Source of the DNA: Gammaproteobacteria bacterium
GTDB lineage: Bacteria; Pseudomonadota; Gammaproteobacteria; Steroidobacterales; Steroidobacteraceae
Direction: 5' to 3'
NCBI GenBank assembly: GCA_030039615.1
Contig: JASHVF010000432.1
Span: 1-9,681, forward strand
Length of the DNA: 9,681 nt
This document shows positions 1-6,231 of the stretch, piece after piece (position 1 is the stretch's first letter; each line of letters opens with the position of its first letter). Below the pieces are notes generated by a model, which was not told where the DNA came from, searched no databases, and worked only from the letters and a program-made list of their open reading frames with translations. The position numbers were made by a program, and so were the translations under genes.

Positions 1-993
1 GAGCAGATCATCCGGCCCATCCGCTCGGTCGGGCTCTACGTACCGGCGGGCAGCGCACCGCTGCCGTCGGCGGTCGTCATGCTCGGCGTGCCGGCGCGCC
101 TCGCCGGCTGCCCGATGAGGATCCTGTGCACGCCGCCCGCAAAGGACGGCGGTGTGCACCCGGCGGTGCTGACCGCCGCCGCGCTCTGCGGCATCGACCA
201 GGTGTTCAAGGTGGGCGGCGCACAGGCGATTGCCGCGCTCGCCTTTGGGACCGAGTCGATCCCCAGGGTCGATAAGATCTTCGGTCCCGGGAATGCCTGG
301 GTGACGGCCGCGAAGTCGATCATCGCGGCGGATCCCGAGGGCACGCCCTGCGACCTGCCCGCCGGTCCCTCCGAGGTGCTCATCGTGGCCGACCGGAGCG
401 CGCGCGCCGAGCTCGTCGCCGCGGATCTCCTGGCGCAGGCCGAGCACGATCCGCTCGCCCAGGCGACGCTGGTCACCGATTGCCGCGCCCTGATCAAGGA
501 TCTCGGGAATGAGGTCGCCGCGCAGCGAGCGGGACTTTCGCGTGGCGCGATTCTAGATAAATCGCTCGCCGCCTGCCGCGCGATCCTGGTGCCGGACATC
601 AGGGCCGCCATGGAAGTCGTCAACCTCTACGCGCCCGAGCACCTGATGCTCGAGGTGGCCGAGCCGCGCCGCTGGCTGCCCGAGGTGCACAACGCCGGCT
701 CCATCTTCCTCGGTCCCTGGTCCGCAGAGCCGCTCGGCGATTACTGCGCGGGTCCCAACCACGTGCTGCCGACGGATGGGAACGCCCGCACGCTGAGCGG
801 ACTCTCGGTGCGCGACTTTGTGAAGACGATTGCCACCCAGGAAGTCTCGCCGACGGGGCTGCGGGCCCTCGGTCCCGCGGCCATCGTGCTGGCCGAGCTC
901 GAGGGCCTGGACGCCCACGCGAGCGCCGTGCGCCGGCGCATCAGGGTGCTGGATGCAGCGGGTGCGGCGGTAGCGCCGCGCGTGAGCGCATGA
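1..993 (+). CDS. hisD: Histidinol dehydrogenase HisD, 3' part (N-terminus outside window)
   Basis: HisD catalyses the last two steps of histidine synthesis, NAD-dependent oxidation of histidinol to histidinal and then histidine, as a zinc enzyme in the cytoplasm. The frame is open from base 1, so the gene enters from outside; 330 residues are visible against about 430 for the family, so roughly 100 N-terminal residues are missing. Family segments appear in order: VGLYVPAG at the left edge, CTPP followed by KDGGVHPAVL, VFKVGGAQAIAALA, the GPGNAWVTAAK loop, DLPAGPSEVLI, AQAEHDP (with the Gln and His zinc ligands), the APEHL catalytic Glu-His pair, NAGSIFLGPWSAEPLGDY leading into AGPNHVLPT, and a C-terminal AHASAVRRR carrying the last His ligand. 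The TGA stop overlaps the hisC ATG (ATGA), which suggests translational coupling. Nothing looks degraded. An ATG at 79 is internal, because homology continues upstream of it. Confidence 0.97.
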   Translation, partial: EQIIRPIRSVGLYVPAGSAPLPSAVVMLGVPARLAGCPMRILCTPPAKDGGVHPAVLTAAALCGIDQVFKVGGAQAIAALAFGTESIPRVDKIFGPGNAWVTAAKSIIAADPEGTPCDLPAGPSEVLIVADRSARAELVAADLLAQAEHDPLAQATLVTDCRALIKDLGNEVAAQRAGLSRGAILDKSLAACRAILVPDIRAAMEVVNLYAPEHLMLEVAEPRRWLPEVHNAGSIFLGPWSAEPLGDYCAGPNHVLPTDGNARTLSGLSVRDFVKTIATQEVSPTGLRALGPAAIVLAELEGLDAHASAVRRRIRVLDAAGAAVAPRVSA

Positions 994-2048
994 GCTGGGT
1001 CAGCGAGCTCGCACGCCGCGAGATCGTCACGCTCGCGGGATATCCCGCCGCCGCGTGGGAGCCTGAGCTCACGCGGCTGCACGCGAATGAGCTTCCGTGG
1101 CGCAATCCCGGGGACGACTCGCACGCGGGACTCAACCGCTACCCCGAGCCGCAGCCGCACGCGCTGATCGAGCGGCTCGCATCCCTGTACCAGGTGCCGC
1201 GGGCGCGGCTGCTCGCCACCCGCGGCAGCGACGAGGCGATCGATCTGCTGGTGCGCGCCTTCTGTCGCGCCGGGCGCGATGCGATCCTCGTCTGTCCACC
1301 GACCTTCGGCATGTACGCGGTCGCAGCCCGGATTCAGGGCGCTTGCGTGTGCTCGGTTCCGTTACGGGCTGAGGAGGAGTTCGCGCTGGATGAGGAGGCG
1401 GTGCTCGCGGCCTGCACGCCCCAGGTGAAAATCGTCTTCCTGTGCTCGCCCAACAACCCGACCGGAAATCTTCTCGAGTCGGAGGCGATGCTGCGGATCG
1501 CGCGGCAGCTCGCCGGGCGGGCGCTGGTGGTGGTCGACGAAGCGTATGTCGAGTTCTCCCCGCGCGCGAGCCTGGCGCGCCACCTCGACCGCTACCCGAA
1601 CCTGTGCGTGCTGCGGACCCTCTCCAAGGCGCACGGACTCGCGGGTGCGCGCTGCGGGTCACTGCTCGCCGACGCCGAGGTCGTGAGGCTGCTCGCCAAA
1701 GTGATCCCGCCGTATGCGATCACGCAGCTGACGGTCGAGGCGGTTCTGCGGCTGCTCGAGCCCGCGCAGCTCAACGCCACGGGCCTGCGCGTCGCGCAGA
1801 TCCGCGCCGAGCGTGAGCGCATCGCTCAGGCCGTGGCACGCCTCCCGGGGGTGCGGCGCGTATGGGCGAGCGCCGCCAATTTCATTCTGGCGCAGTTTGC
1901 CGATGCGAGCCTTGCGCTGGCGCGCGCGCGCGCCGCGCAGCTGCTGGTGCGCGACATGCGCGCACATCCCGAGCTCCCGGGGGCGCTGCGGGTCACGATC
2001 GGCACGGCGTCGCAGAACGCGCGCCTGCTGCGGGCGTGGGCCGCATGA
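990..2048 (+). CDS. hisC: Histidinol-phosphate aminotransferase HisC
   Basis: HisC is a PLP-dependent fold-type I aminotransferase that converts imidazole acetol-phosphate plus glutamate to histidinol-phosphate. The protein has 352 residues, normal for the family. Visible landmarks are LHANELP with downstream NRYPEPQ near the N-terminus, GSDEAIDLL for PLP-phosphate binding, NPTG at 155-158, VVDEAYVEF with the PLP-contacting Asp183, the LSKAHGLAGARCG loop with the Schiff-base Lys213, and LRVTIGT near the C-terminus with the substrate-carboxylate Arg334. The start is the ATG fused to the hisD stop (ATGA), and the gene ends with a second ATGA fused to hisB, so it sits in a translationally coupled run. 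All catalytic residues that I can identify are present. Confidence 0.97.
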   Translation: MSWVSELARREIVTLAGYPAAAWEPELTRLHANELPWRNPGDDSHAGLNRYPEPQPHALIERLASLYQVPRARLLATRGSDEAIDLLVRAFCRAGRDAILVCPPTFGMYAVAARIQGACVCSVPLRAEEEFALDEEAVLAACTPQVKIVFLCSPNNPTGNLLESEAMLRIARQLAGRALVVVDEAYVEFSPRASLARHLDRYPNLCVLRTLSKAHGLAGARCGSLLADAEVVRLLAKVIPPYAITQLTVEAVLRLLEPAQLNATGLRVAQIRAERERIAQAVARLPGVRRVWASAANFILAQFADASLALARARAAQLLVRDMRAHPELPGALRVTIGTASQNARLLRAWAA

Positions 2049-3067
2049 ACGCCCCGACCCTGTTCCTCGCCCGCGACGGCGCCCTCATCGAGGAGCCCGC
2101 CGGCCAGCAGGTCGATTCACTCGCCAAGGTGCGCTTCATGCCGGGGGTGTTCGCGGCGCTCAGGGACTTTGTCGACGCCGGCTATGCGTTCGTCATGGTC
2201 ACCAACCAGGACGGGCCCGGCATGCCGCGCTTTTCCCGCCCGGCGTTCGATCAGGTGCAGTCGTTCCTGCTGGATGCCTTCGCGTCGCAGGGCATCGAGT
2301 TCGACGGCATCTTCGGGCCCGGACTCCTTGAGAACTACATCGTCGAGCGCGGCCTCGACCGCGCGCTGAGCGCGGTGGTCGGCGATCGGGACACGGATCT
2401 GGAGCTCGCCGCCCACCTGCGGCTGCGGGGGTTTACCGTACGGCGGCACGGGTCCACGGAACACACCTGGCCCGAGGTTGCAAGAACAGTGCTCGCCCGG
2501 CGTGCCGAGGTTGTGCGTGCCACCCGGGAGACTCGGGTCCACGTACGGGTGGACCTCGACCATGCCGGGAAGCCCTCGGTCGCGACCGGGATCGGTTTCT
2601 TCGATCACATGCTGGCGCAGCTCGCAGCCCACGGAGGGTTTTCGCTCGAGCTCGCATGCCGCGGGGACCTCGAGGTAGACGAGCATCACACCGTGGAGGA
2701 CTGCGCCCTGGCGCTGGGGGAGGCGCTGCGCAAAGCGCTCGGCTCCAAGGCGGGGATTGCCCGTTACGGATTTCTTCTTCCCATGGACGAGTCGCAGGCC
2801 ACCGTGTCCATCGACCTCTCGGGGCGGCCGTTTGCACGCTTCACCGGCCGCTTCGCGCGCGAGTCCGTCGGCGCCCTGCCGACCGAGCTGGTGCCGCACT
2901 TCTTCAGGTCCTTGAGCGAGGGGCTGCGCGCCGCGATTCACGTGGGGGTGCGCGGTGAGAACGCGCATCACATGATTGAGGCGTGCTTCAAGGGTGTCGG
3001 GCGATCGCTGCGTCAGGCGTTGCGGCGCGAGGGCCGGGAGCTGCCGAGCACCAAGGGGACCCTGTGA
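2045..3067 (+). CDS. hisB: HisB: imidazoleglycerol-phosphate dehydratase with a degenerate N-terminal HAD phosphatase domain
   Basis: In enterobacteria HisB is bifunctional: an N-terminal HAD domain removes phosphate from histidinol-phosphate and a C-terminal domain dehydrates imidazoleglycerol phosphate. This protein has 340 residues; E. coli HisB has about 355. The C-terminal half (about 161-340) is intact: FFDHML at 185-190, DEHHTVED at 212-219, DESQA at 248-252, ELVPHFFRSL at 281-290, HHMIEACFKGVGRSLRQA near 308-325 and PSTKG at the end, including the metal-binding His and Glu residues. The N-terminal half is recognisable (VTNQDG at 52-57, GDRDTD at 113-118), but motif I reads LFLARDGAL where the family has a DxDGT motif: the nucleophile position is Ala9 (codon GCC at 2069-2071), Asp11 remains, and Thr13 is Ala. 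The segment that normally carries the zinc-binding Cys/His loop and the Arg-Lys-Pro motif is absent between residues 90 and 96. I infer that the dehydratase works and the phosphatase does not. The start is the ATGA overlap with hisC. Confidence 0.95.
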   Translation: MNAPTLFLARDGALIEEPAGQQVDSLAKVRFMPGVFAALRDFVDAGYAFVMVTNQDGPGMPRFSRPAFDQVQSFLLDAFASQGIEFDGIFGPGLLENYIVERGLDRALSAVVGDRDTDLELAAHLRLRGFTVRRHGSTEHTWPEVARTVLARRAEVVRATRETRVHVRVDLDHAGKPSVATGIGFFDHMLAQLAAHGGFSLELACRGDLEVDEHHTVEDCALALGEALRKALGSKAGIARYGFLLPMDESQATVSIDLSGRPFARFTGRFARESVGALPTELVPHFFRSLSEGLRAAIHVGVRGENAHHMIEACFKGVGRSLRQALRREGRELPSTKGTL

Positions 3068-3069
3068 AG

Positions 3070-3666
3070 ATGCTGCGTGAGGTGGTCATTGCCGATACGG
3101 GCGGCGCCAACCTCGCCTCGCTGCGCCACGCCTTCGAGCGGCTCGGTGCGCGTGCCCACGTGACGGCGGACGGCGCACAGATCGCGAGCGCCGAGCGCAT
3201 CGTGCTGCCGGGTGTCGGATCTGCCGCGCACGCGATGCAGAAGCTCGGCGCGGCGGGCCTCATCGACGTACTGCGCACGCTCACGCAGCCGGTGCTCGGC
3301 GTGTGCCTCGGCATGCAGCTGCTCTTCCGGCAATCGGGCGAAGGACCGACCCGCTGCCTCGGTCTGCTGCCCGGCGAGGTGCGGAGTATCGCGGCCACGG
3401 CCGCACGCCCGGTGCCCCACATGGGTTGGAACGAGCTCGAGGGCGTGAAGGAGGATGCCTTGCTCGAAGGCATCGCGGATCGCGCATACGCCTACTTCGT
3501 TCATAGCTACGCCGCAAGGCCAGCGCAATACACGCTTGCCACCACCGAATACGGCGCGCCCTTAGCCGCCGTGGTCCGCCGCGGGAACTTCTGCGGCGCG
3601 CAGTTTCACCCCGAGCGCTCGGGCAGAACCGGCGCGACGCTTCTTGAGAACTTCCTGAGGCTCTAG
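3070..3666 (+). CDS. hisH: Imidazole glycerol phosphate synthase, glutaminase subunit HisH
   Basis: HisH is the class I glutamine amidotransferase subunit that hydrolyses glutamine and passes ammonia through a tunnel to HisF. With the ATG start the protein has 198 residues, the usual size. The N-terminus reads IADTGGANLASLRHAFERLG; the nucleophile elbow LGVCLGMQLLF holds Cys79, and FHPERSG holds His180 and Glu182, completing the catalytic triad. MGWNEL and YFVHSY are further family landmarks. An in-frame GTG at 3064 overlaps the hisB TGA (GTGA) and would add two residues. An AAGGGG Shine-Dalgarno at 3053-3058 lies 5 bases before the GTG and 11 before the ATG, so both starts are possible. The gene is followed after 5 bases by hisA, and directly after that by its partner hisF. 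Confidence 0.96.
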   Translation: MLREVVIADTGGANLASLRHAFERLGARAHVTADGAQIASAERIVLPGVGSAAHAMQKLGAAGLIDVLRTLTQPVLGVCLGMQLLFRQSGEGPTRCLGLLPGEVRSIAATAARPVPHMGWNELEGVKEDALLEGIADRAYAYFVHSYAARPAQYTLATTEYGAPLAAVVRRGNFCGAQFHPERSGRTGATLLENFLRL

Positions 3667-3671
3667 GACCC

Positions 3672-4442
3672 ATGCTCCTCATTCCATCGATCGACCTGCG
3701 CGCTGGACGCTGCGTGCGCTTGCGTCAGGGCGACTTCTCGAGCGAGCGTACCTACGCCATCGAGCCGGAGCTGCTCGCAGAGCGCTACTGCGCGCTCGGC
3801 GTCCGTTGGCTCCACCTCGTGGACCTCGATGGAGCGAAAGACGGCCGGATCGCGAATGGCCCGCTGATCGCCGCGCTCGCGCGCCATCCGGCGCTGCGTC
3901 TGCAGGTCGGCGGCGGCGTGCGACAGCCCTGCAGCATTGAGTCGCTGCTCGCCGCCGGTGTGGCGCGCGTGGTCGTCGGTACGGCCGCCGTCGAGCGGCC
4001 TCAGGATGTCGCGCTCTGGCTCGGGGAATTCGGGTCGGAGCGTATCTGTCTCGCCCTCGACGTGCGTCTCGGAGCCGCCGGCGAGCCGCAGCTGCGCACC
4101 AATGGCTGGACGCGAGCGAGCGCGCTCGGTCTTGCCGAGGCGCTCGGGCAGTTTCCGGCCGGCCTGGTGCGGCACGTGCTGTGCACCGACATCGACCGTG
4201 ACGGGACGCTGCGCGGCCCGAATCTTGGCCTGTACCGCAGCTGCCGCGCGCAGTTCCCGCAGCTTGAGTGGCAGGCCTCCGGCGGCATCCGCGACAGCCA
4301 CGATCTGCGCGCGCTGCGCGAGCTCGGCCTCGCCGCCGCGGTGAGCGGCACGGCGCTGCTCGAAGAGCGCATCTCGACCGAGGAGCTACGGCCATTCTTG
4401 CCCGACGCATCATCCCCTGTCTCGACGTCCGCGCCGACGTAG
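3672..4442 (+). CDS. hisA: ProFAR isomerase HisA (phosphoribosylformimino-5-aminoimidazole carboxamide ribotide isomerase)
   Basis: HisA is a TIM-barrel enzyme that performs an Amadori rearrangement of ProFAR to PRFAR, the substrate of HisF/HisH. The 256-residue protein starts MLLIPSIDLRAGRCVRL with the catalytic Asp8 in place. LHLVDLDGAKDG, LQVGGGVR, the second catalytic Asp130 in LALDVRLG, TDIDRDGTLRGPN and ASGGIRDSHDL follow in barrel order, with both phosphate-binding half-barrel repeats recognisable. The C-terminus runs about a dozen residues past the usual end (a Ser/Pro/Ala-rich tail after RPFLPD), because the frame stays open across the first 49 bases of hisF. The start lies 5 bases after the hisH stop. 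Confidence 0.96.
   Translation: MLLIPSIDLRAGRCVRLRQGDFSSERTYAIEPELLAERYCALGVRWLHLVDLDGAKDGRIANGPLIAALARHPALRLQVGGGVRQPCSIESLLAAGVARVVVGTAAVERPQDVALWLGEFGSERICLALDVRLGAAGEPQLRTNGWTRASALGLAEALGQFPAGLVRHVLCTDIDRDGTLRGPNLGLYRSCRAQFPQLEWQASGGIRDSHDLRALRELGLAAAVSGTALLEERISTEELRPFLPDASSPVSTSAPT
4380..4385 (+). promoter_or_regulatory. Shine-Dalgarno of hisF (GAGGAG) in front of an ATT start
   Basis: GAGGAG lies inside the 3' end of hisA, with 8 bases between it and the ATT at 4394. It is a near-ideal ribosome binding site at near-ideal spacing, and it is the main reason to place the hisF start at a non-standard codon rather than at the GTG 126 bases upstream. Confidence 0.7.
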
Positions 4443-5191
4443 TGGTCAAGGGCGTGCGCTTCCGCGACCACGAGGTGGCGGGCGGCATCCTCGATCTCAC
4501 CGCGCGCTATCGCCAGGAGGGCGCGGACGAGCTGGTGTTCTACGACATCAGCGCGAGCCCGGAGGGGCGCCTGGTGCAGCGCCGCTGGGTAGAGCTCGTC
4601 TCGCGCAGCCTCGACATCCCCTTCTGCGTGGCGGGCGGCATTCGCTCGGTGGCGGACGCCGAGAGCGTGCTAGCGGCCGGCGCCGAGAAGGTGTCGGTCA
4701 ATTCCCCGGCCTTGGAGAACCCGGGCCTCATCGATCTTCTGGCGCGGCGCTTCGGATCCCAGTGCGTGGTGGTGGGAGTCGACAGCCAGGCGACCGGGGC
4801 TCGCTACCGGGTGTGGCGAATGGCCGGGGACGAGCGCCGCGCGGGTGATGCGGGCCGCGACACGCTCGAATGGATCCGCGAGGTCCAGGAGCGGGGCGCC
4901 GGCGAGGTGGTGCTCAACTGCATGGCAAACGACGGCACGCGCTCGGGATACGACATCGCGCAGCTCGCTGCCGTGCGCGCGATCTGCAGGATCCCGCTGG
5001 TCGCATCGGGCGGCGCCGGCAGCGTCGGACACTTCCTCGAGGTGTTTGCCTCTGCGGAAGTCGACGGCGCACTCGCCGCGAGCGTGTTTCATTCGGGTGC
5101 GATCCGCATCCCCGAGCTCAAACGGGAGCTGCGGCACGCAGGTGTCCGCGTGCGTCCCCCGGACCTTCAGGCAGGCTGCCATGGCGAATAA
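4394..5191 (+). CDS. hisF: Imidazole glycerol phosphate synthase, cyclase subunit HisF (probable ATT start)
   Basis: HisF is the TIM-barrel synthase/cyclase subunit that uses ammonia from HisH to turn PRFAR into imidazoleglycerol phosphate and AICAR. Family sequences begin near M-L-A-K-R-I-I-P-C-L-D-V; here the same peptide LARRIIPCLDV is preceded by ATT. Taking ATT as residue 1 places the two catalytic aspartates at Asp11 and Asp130 and the conserved lysine at Lys19, exactly the canonical numbering. Other landmarks are ELVFYDISAS, VAGGIRS, EKVSVNSPAL, VVVGVDSQ, NCMANDGTRSGYD and ASGGAGS. The protein is 265 residues, slightly longer than usual (252-258) because of a C-terminal tail that overlaps hisIE. 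No ATG, GTG or TTG occurs in frame between a GTG at 4268 (deep in hisA, giving an Arg/Ala-rich extension) and 4394. The gene overlaps hisA by 49 bases, next to its physical partner hisH two genes upstream. Confidence 0.93.
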   Translation: MLARRIIPCLDVRADVVVKGVRFRDHEVAGGILDLTARYRQEGADELVFYDISASPEGRLVQRRWVELVSRSLDIPFCVAGGIRSVADAESVLAAGAEKVSVNSPALENPGLIDLLARRFGSQCVVVGVDSQATGARYRVWRMAGDERRAGDAGRDTLEWIREVQERGAGEVVLNCMANDGTRSGYDIAQLAAVRAICRIPLVASGGAGSVGHFLEVFASAEVDGALAASVFHSGAIRIPELKRELRHAGVRVRPPDLQAGCHGE

Positions 5192-5861
5192 CGCGGTCAA
5201 CCTCACCAATCTCGACGCGCTCGACTTCGGCAAGAGTGGCGGATTGCTCCCGGCCGTAGTGCAGCACGCCGGCGACGACACAGTCCTCATGCTCGGCTAC
5301 ATGAATCGCGAGGCGCTCGTCACCACCCTCGCCCGCCGCCGGGTCGTTTTCTTCAGCCGCAGCAAAGGACGCCTGTGGGAGAAAGGCGAGACCTCGGGGC
5401 ACTCGCTCGAGCTCGATGAGATCCGCAGCGACTGCGATCTCGATGCCCTGCTGGTGCGCGCCTGGCCCCGTGGACCGATCTGTCACTCGGGCAGCTCGAG
5501 CTGCTTCGGCGATGCTGCGAGGGCCGAGAGCCAGCCGGTCGCCTTTCTCGCAACTCTCGAGCGTGTGATCGATGACCGCCTCGCCAGGCGGCCCGCGGGC
5601 AGTTACACGGCGCAGCTCCTCTCTCAGGGCCCGACGCGCATCGCGCAGAAGGTGGGCGAGGAAGGAGTCGAGGTGGCGCTGGCCGCGGCCCGAGGCAATG
5701 ACCGCGAGGTGATCGATGAGGTCGCGGATCTTCTTTATCACGTCCTGGTGCTGCTCAAGGCGCGCGGTCTGACTCTCGGCGAGGTGCTGAGGGAGCTGCA
5801 GGCGCGCCACGTACCGACGAACGAGCGCAGCGGCGGGGATTCGAGCGGGGCGGCTCTCTGA
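5181..5861 (+). CDS. hisIE: HisIE: phosphoribosyl-AMP cyclohydrolase / phosphoribosyl-ATP pyrophosphatase
   Basis: This is a fused enzyme for steps 2 and 3 of histidine synthesis. The HisI domain (about 20-115 of 226 residues) contains LGYMNREAL, the signature KGETSGH, the metal-binding DCD at 84-86 and the cysteines of PICHSGSSSCFGD (Cys101, Cys108). The HisE domain (about 120-210) contains RVIDDRL, KVGEEGVEVALAA and EVADLLYHVLVLL, the MazG-like metal-binding helices that cleave pyrophosphate from phosphoribosyl-ATP. The signature position usually Asn (GETSGN) is His74 here. The ATG at 5181 lies inside the hisF tail (11-base overlap) and gives the expected N-terminus; the frame is open further upstream but without family similarity. 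The protein is somewhat longer than E. coli HisIE (about 203), with a Ser/Gly tail. It is the last + strand gene of the operon, and its stop lies 5 bases from the convergent small gene. Confidence 0.96.
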   Translation: MANNAVNLTNLDALDFGKSGGLLPAVVQHAGDDTVLMLGYMNREALVTTLARRRVVFFSRSKGRLWEKGETSGHSLELDEIRSDCDLDALLVRAWPRGPICHSGSSSCFGDAARAESQPVAFLATLERVIDDRLARRPAGSYTAQLLSQGPTRIAQKVGEEGVEVALAAARGNDREVIDEVADLLYHVLVLLKARGLTLGEVLRELQARHVPTNERSGGDSSGAAL

Positions 5862-5866
5862 TATGG

Positions 5867-6067
5867 CTACAGATCGCGTTCCAGGGCCCGCGCGACTGCC
5901 GAGCGCGGCGTACGGCCCTGCTCGTAGAAGATCTGCCACGACGCCCAGTCGACGTCGTCGAGCCGCAGGTGATGGGCGATGTCCTGGAGCTCCGTCTGCA
6001 GCGCAAGCAACACGGCGCGCTGCCATTGCGGCCAGCTGAGCGCATTGGTCTCCAACGTCGCAGTCAT
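5867..6067 (-). CDS. Small hypothetical protein, 66 residues
   Basis: I do not recognise a family. The protein is 66 residues, with no signal peptide or membrane segment. Residues 11-34 form a probable amphipathic helix rich in Leu, Gln and Trp (WPQWQRAVLLALQTEL), followed by an Asp/Trp stretch (LDDVDWASWQIFYEQG) and a short basic-acidic end helix (TPRSAVARALERDL). Support for a real gene: a strong Shine-Dalgarno (GAGGGGG at 6074-6080, with 6-9 bases to the ATG), a balanced globular composition quite unlike the Arg/Ala-rich shadow frames of this GC-rich DNA, and a position that fills the gap between hisIE and the desulfurase gene without overlapping either. It is transcribed in the same direction as the encapsulin operon, 164 bases after the desulfurase stop, so it could be a distal member or an independent gene. 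Function is unknown. Confidence 0.7.
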   Translation of the reverse strand: MTATLETNALSWPQWQRAVLLALQTELQDIAHHLRLDDVDWASWQIFYEQGRTPRSAVARALERDL

Positions 6068-6231
6068 CCCCTACCCCCTCGAGTCTGGCGGCGCCCCGGC
6101 CCTGAGAACTGCGCCCGGCAAGAGGGGACTTCCCGCAATCACGCGGTCGCACCGGGGCGCCGAGTCGAAGGCTAGCTCAAAGAGCCGGCGCTGAGAAACG
6201 CCGATTGCTCATATATAAATGCCGGGCGAAG
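6068..6231. other. Intergenic spacer between the desulfurase gene and the small ORF
   Basis: These 164 bases contain no convincing gene. The part next to the desulfurase stop has an AT-rich patch (ATATATAAAT at 6211-6220) that stands out in very GC-rich surroundings, then an imperfect hairpin (6182-6210). The part next to the small ORF carries its Shine-Dalgarno. The patch could be a -10-like element for the small gene, but I found no convincing -35 partner on either strand. Confidence 0.5.
6182..6210 (-). terminator. Weak possible terminator hairpin after the encapsulin operon
   Basis: Read on the minus strand, GAGC pairs with GCTC and, inside it, GGCG pairs with CGCC around an 8-base loop; three T residues follow. 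The stem is interrupted and the T tract short, so this is a weak intrinsic terminator at best. It starts 21 bases past the desulfurase stop, where a terminator would be expected. Confidence 0.25.

Noticed and set aside
36..623. A 195-codon minus-strand frame opposite hisD
   Set aside because: It is antisense to well-conserved HisD sequence and its composition (Ala, Ser, Arg) is typical of a shadow frame.
4268..4393. GTG at 4268 as the hisF start
   Set aside because: It would add 42 Arg/Ala-rich residues encoded within conserved HisA sequence, with no family counterpart, while a perfect ribosome site precedes the ATT at 4394.
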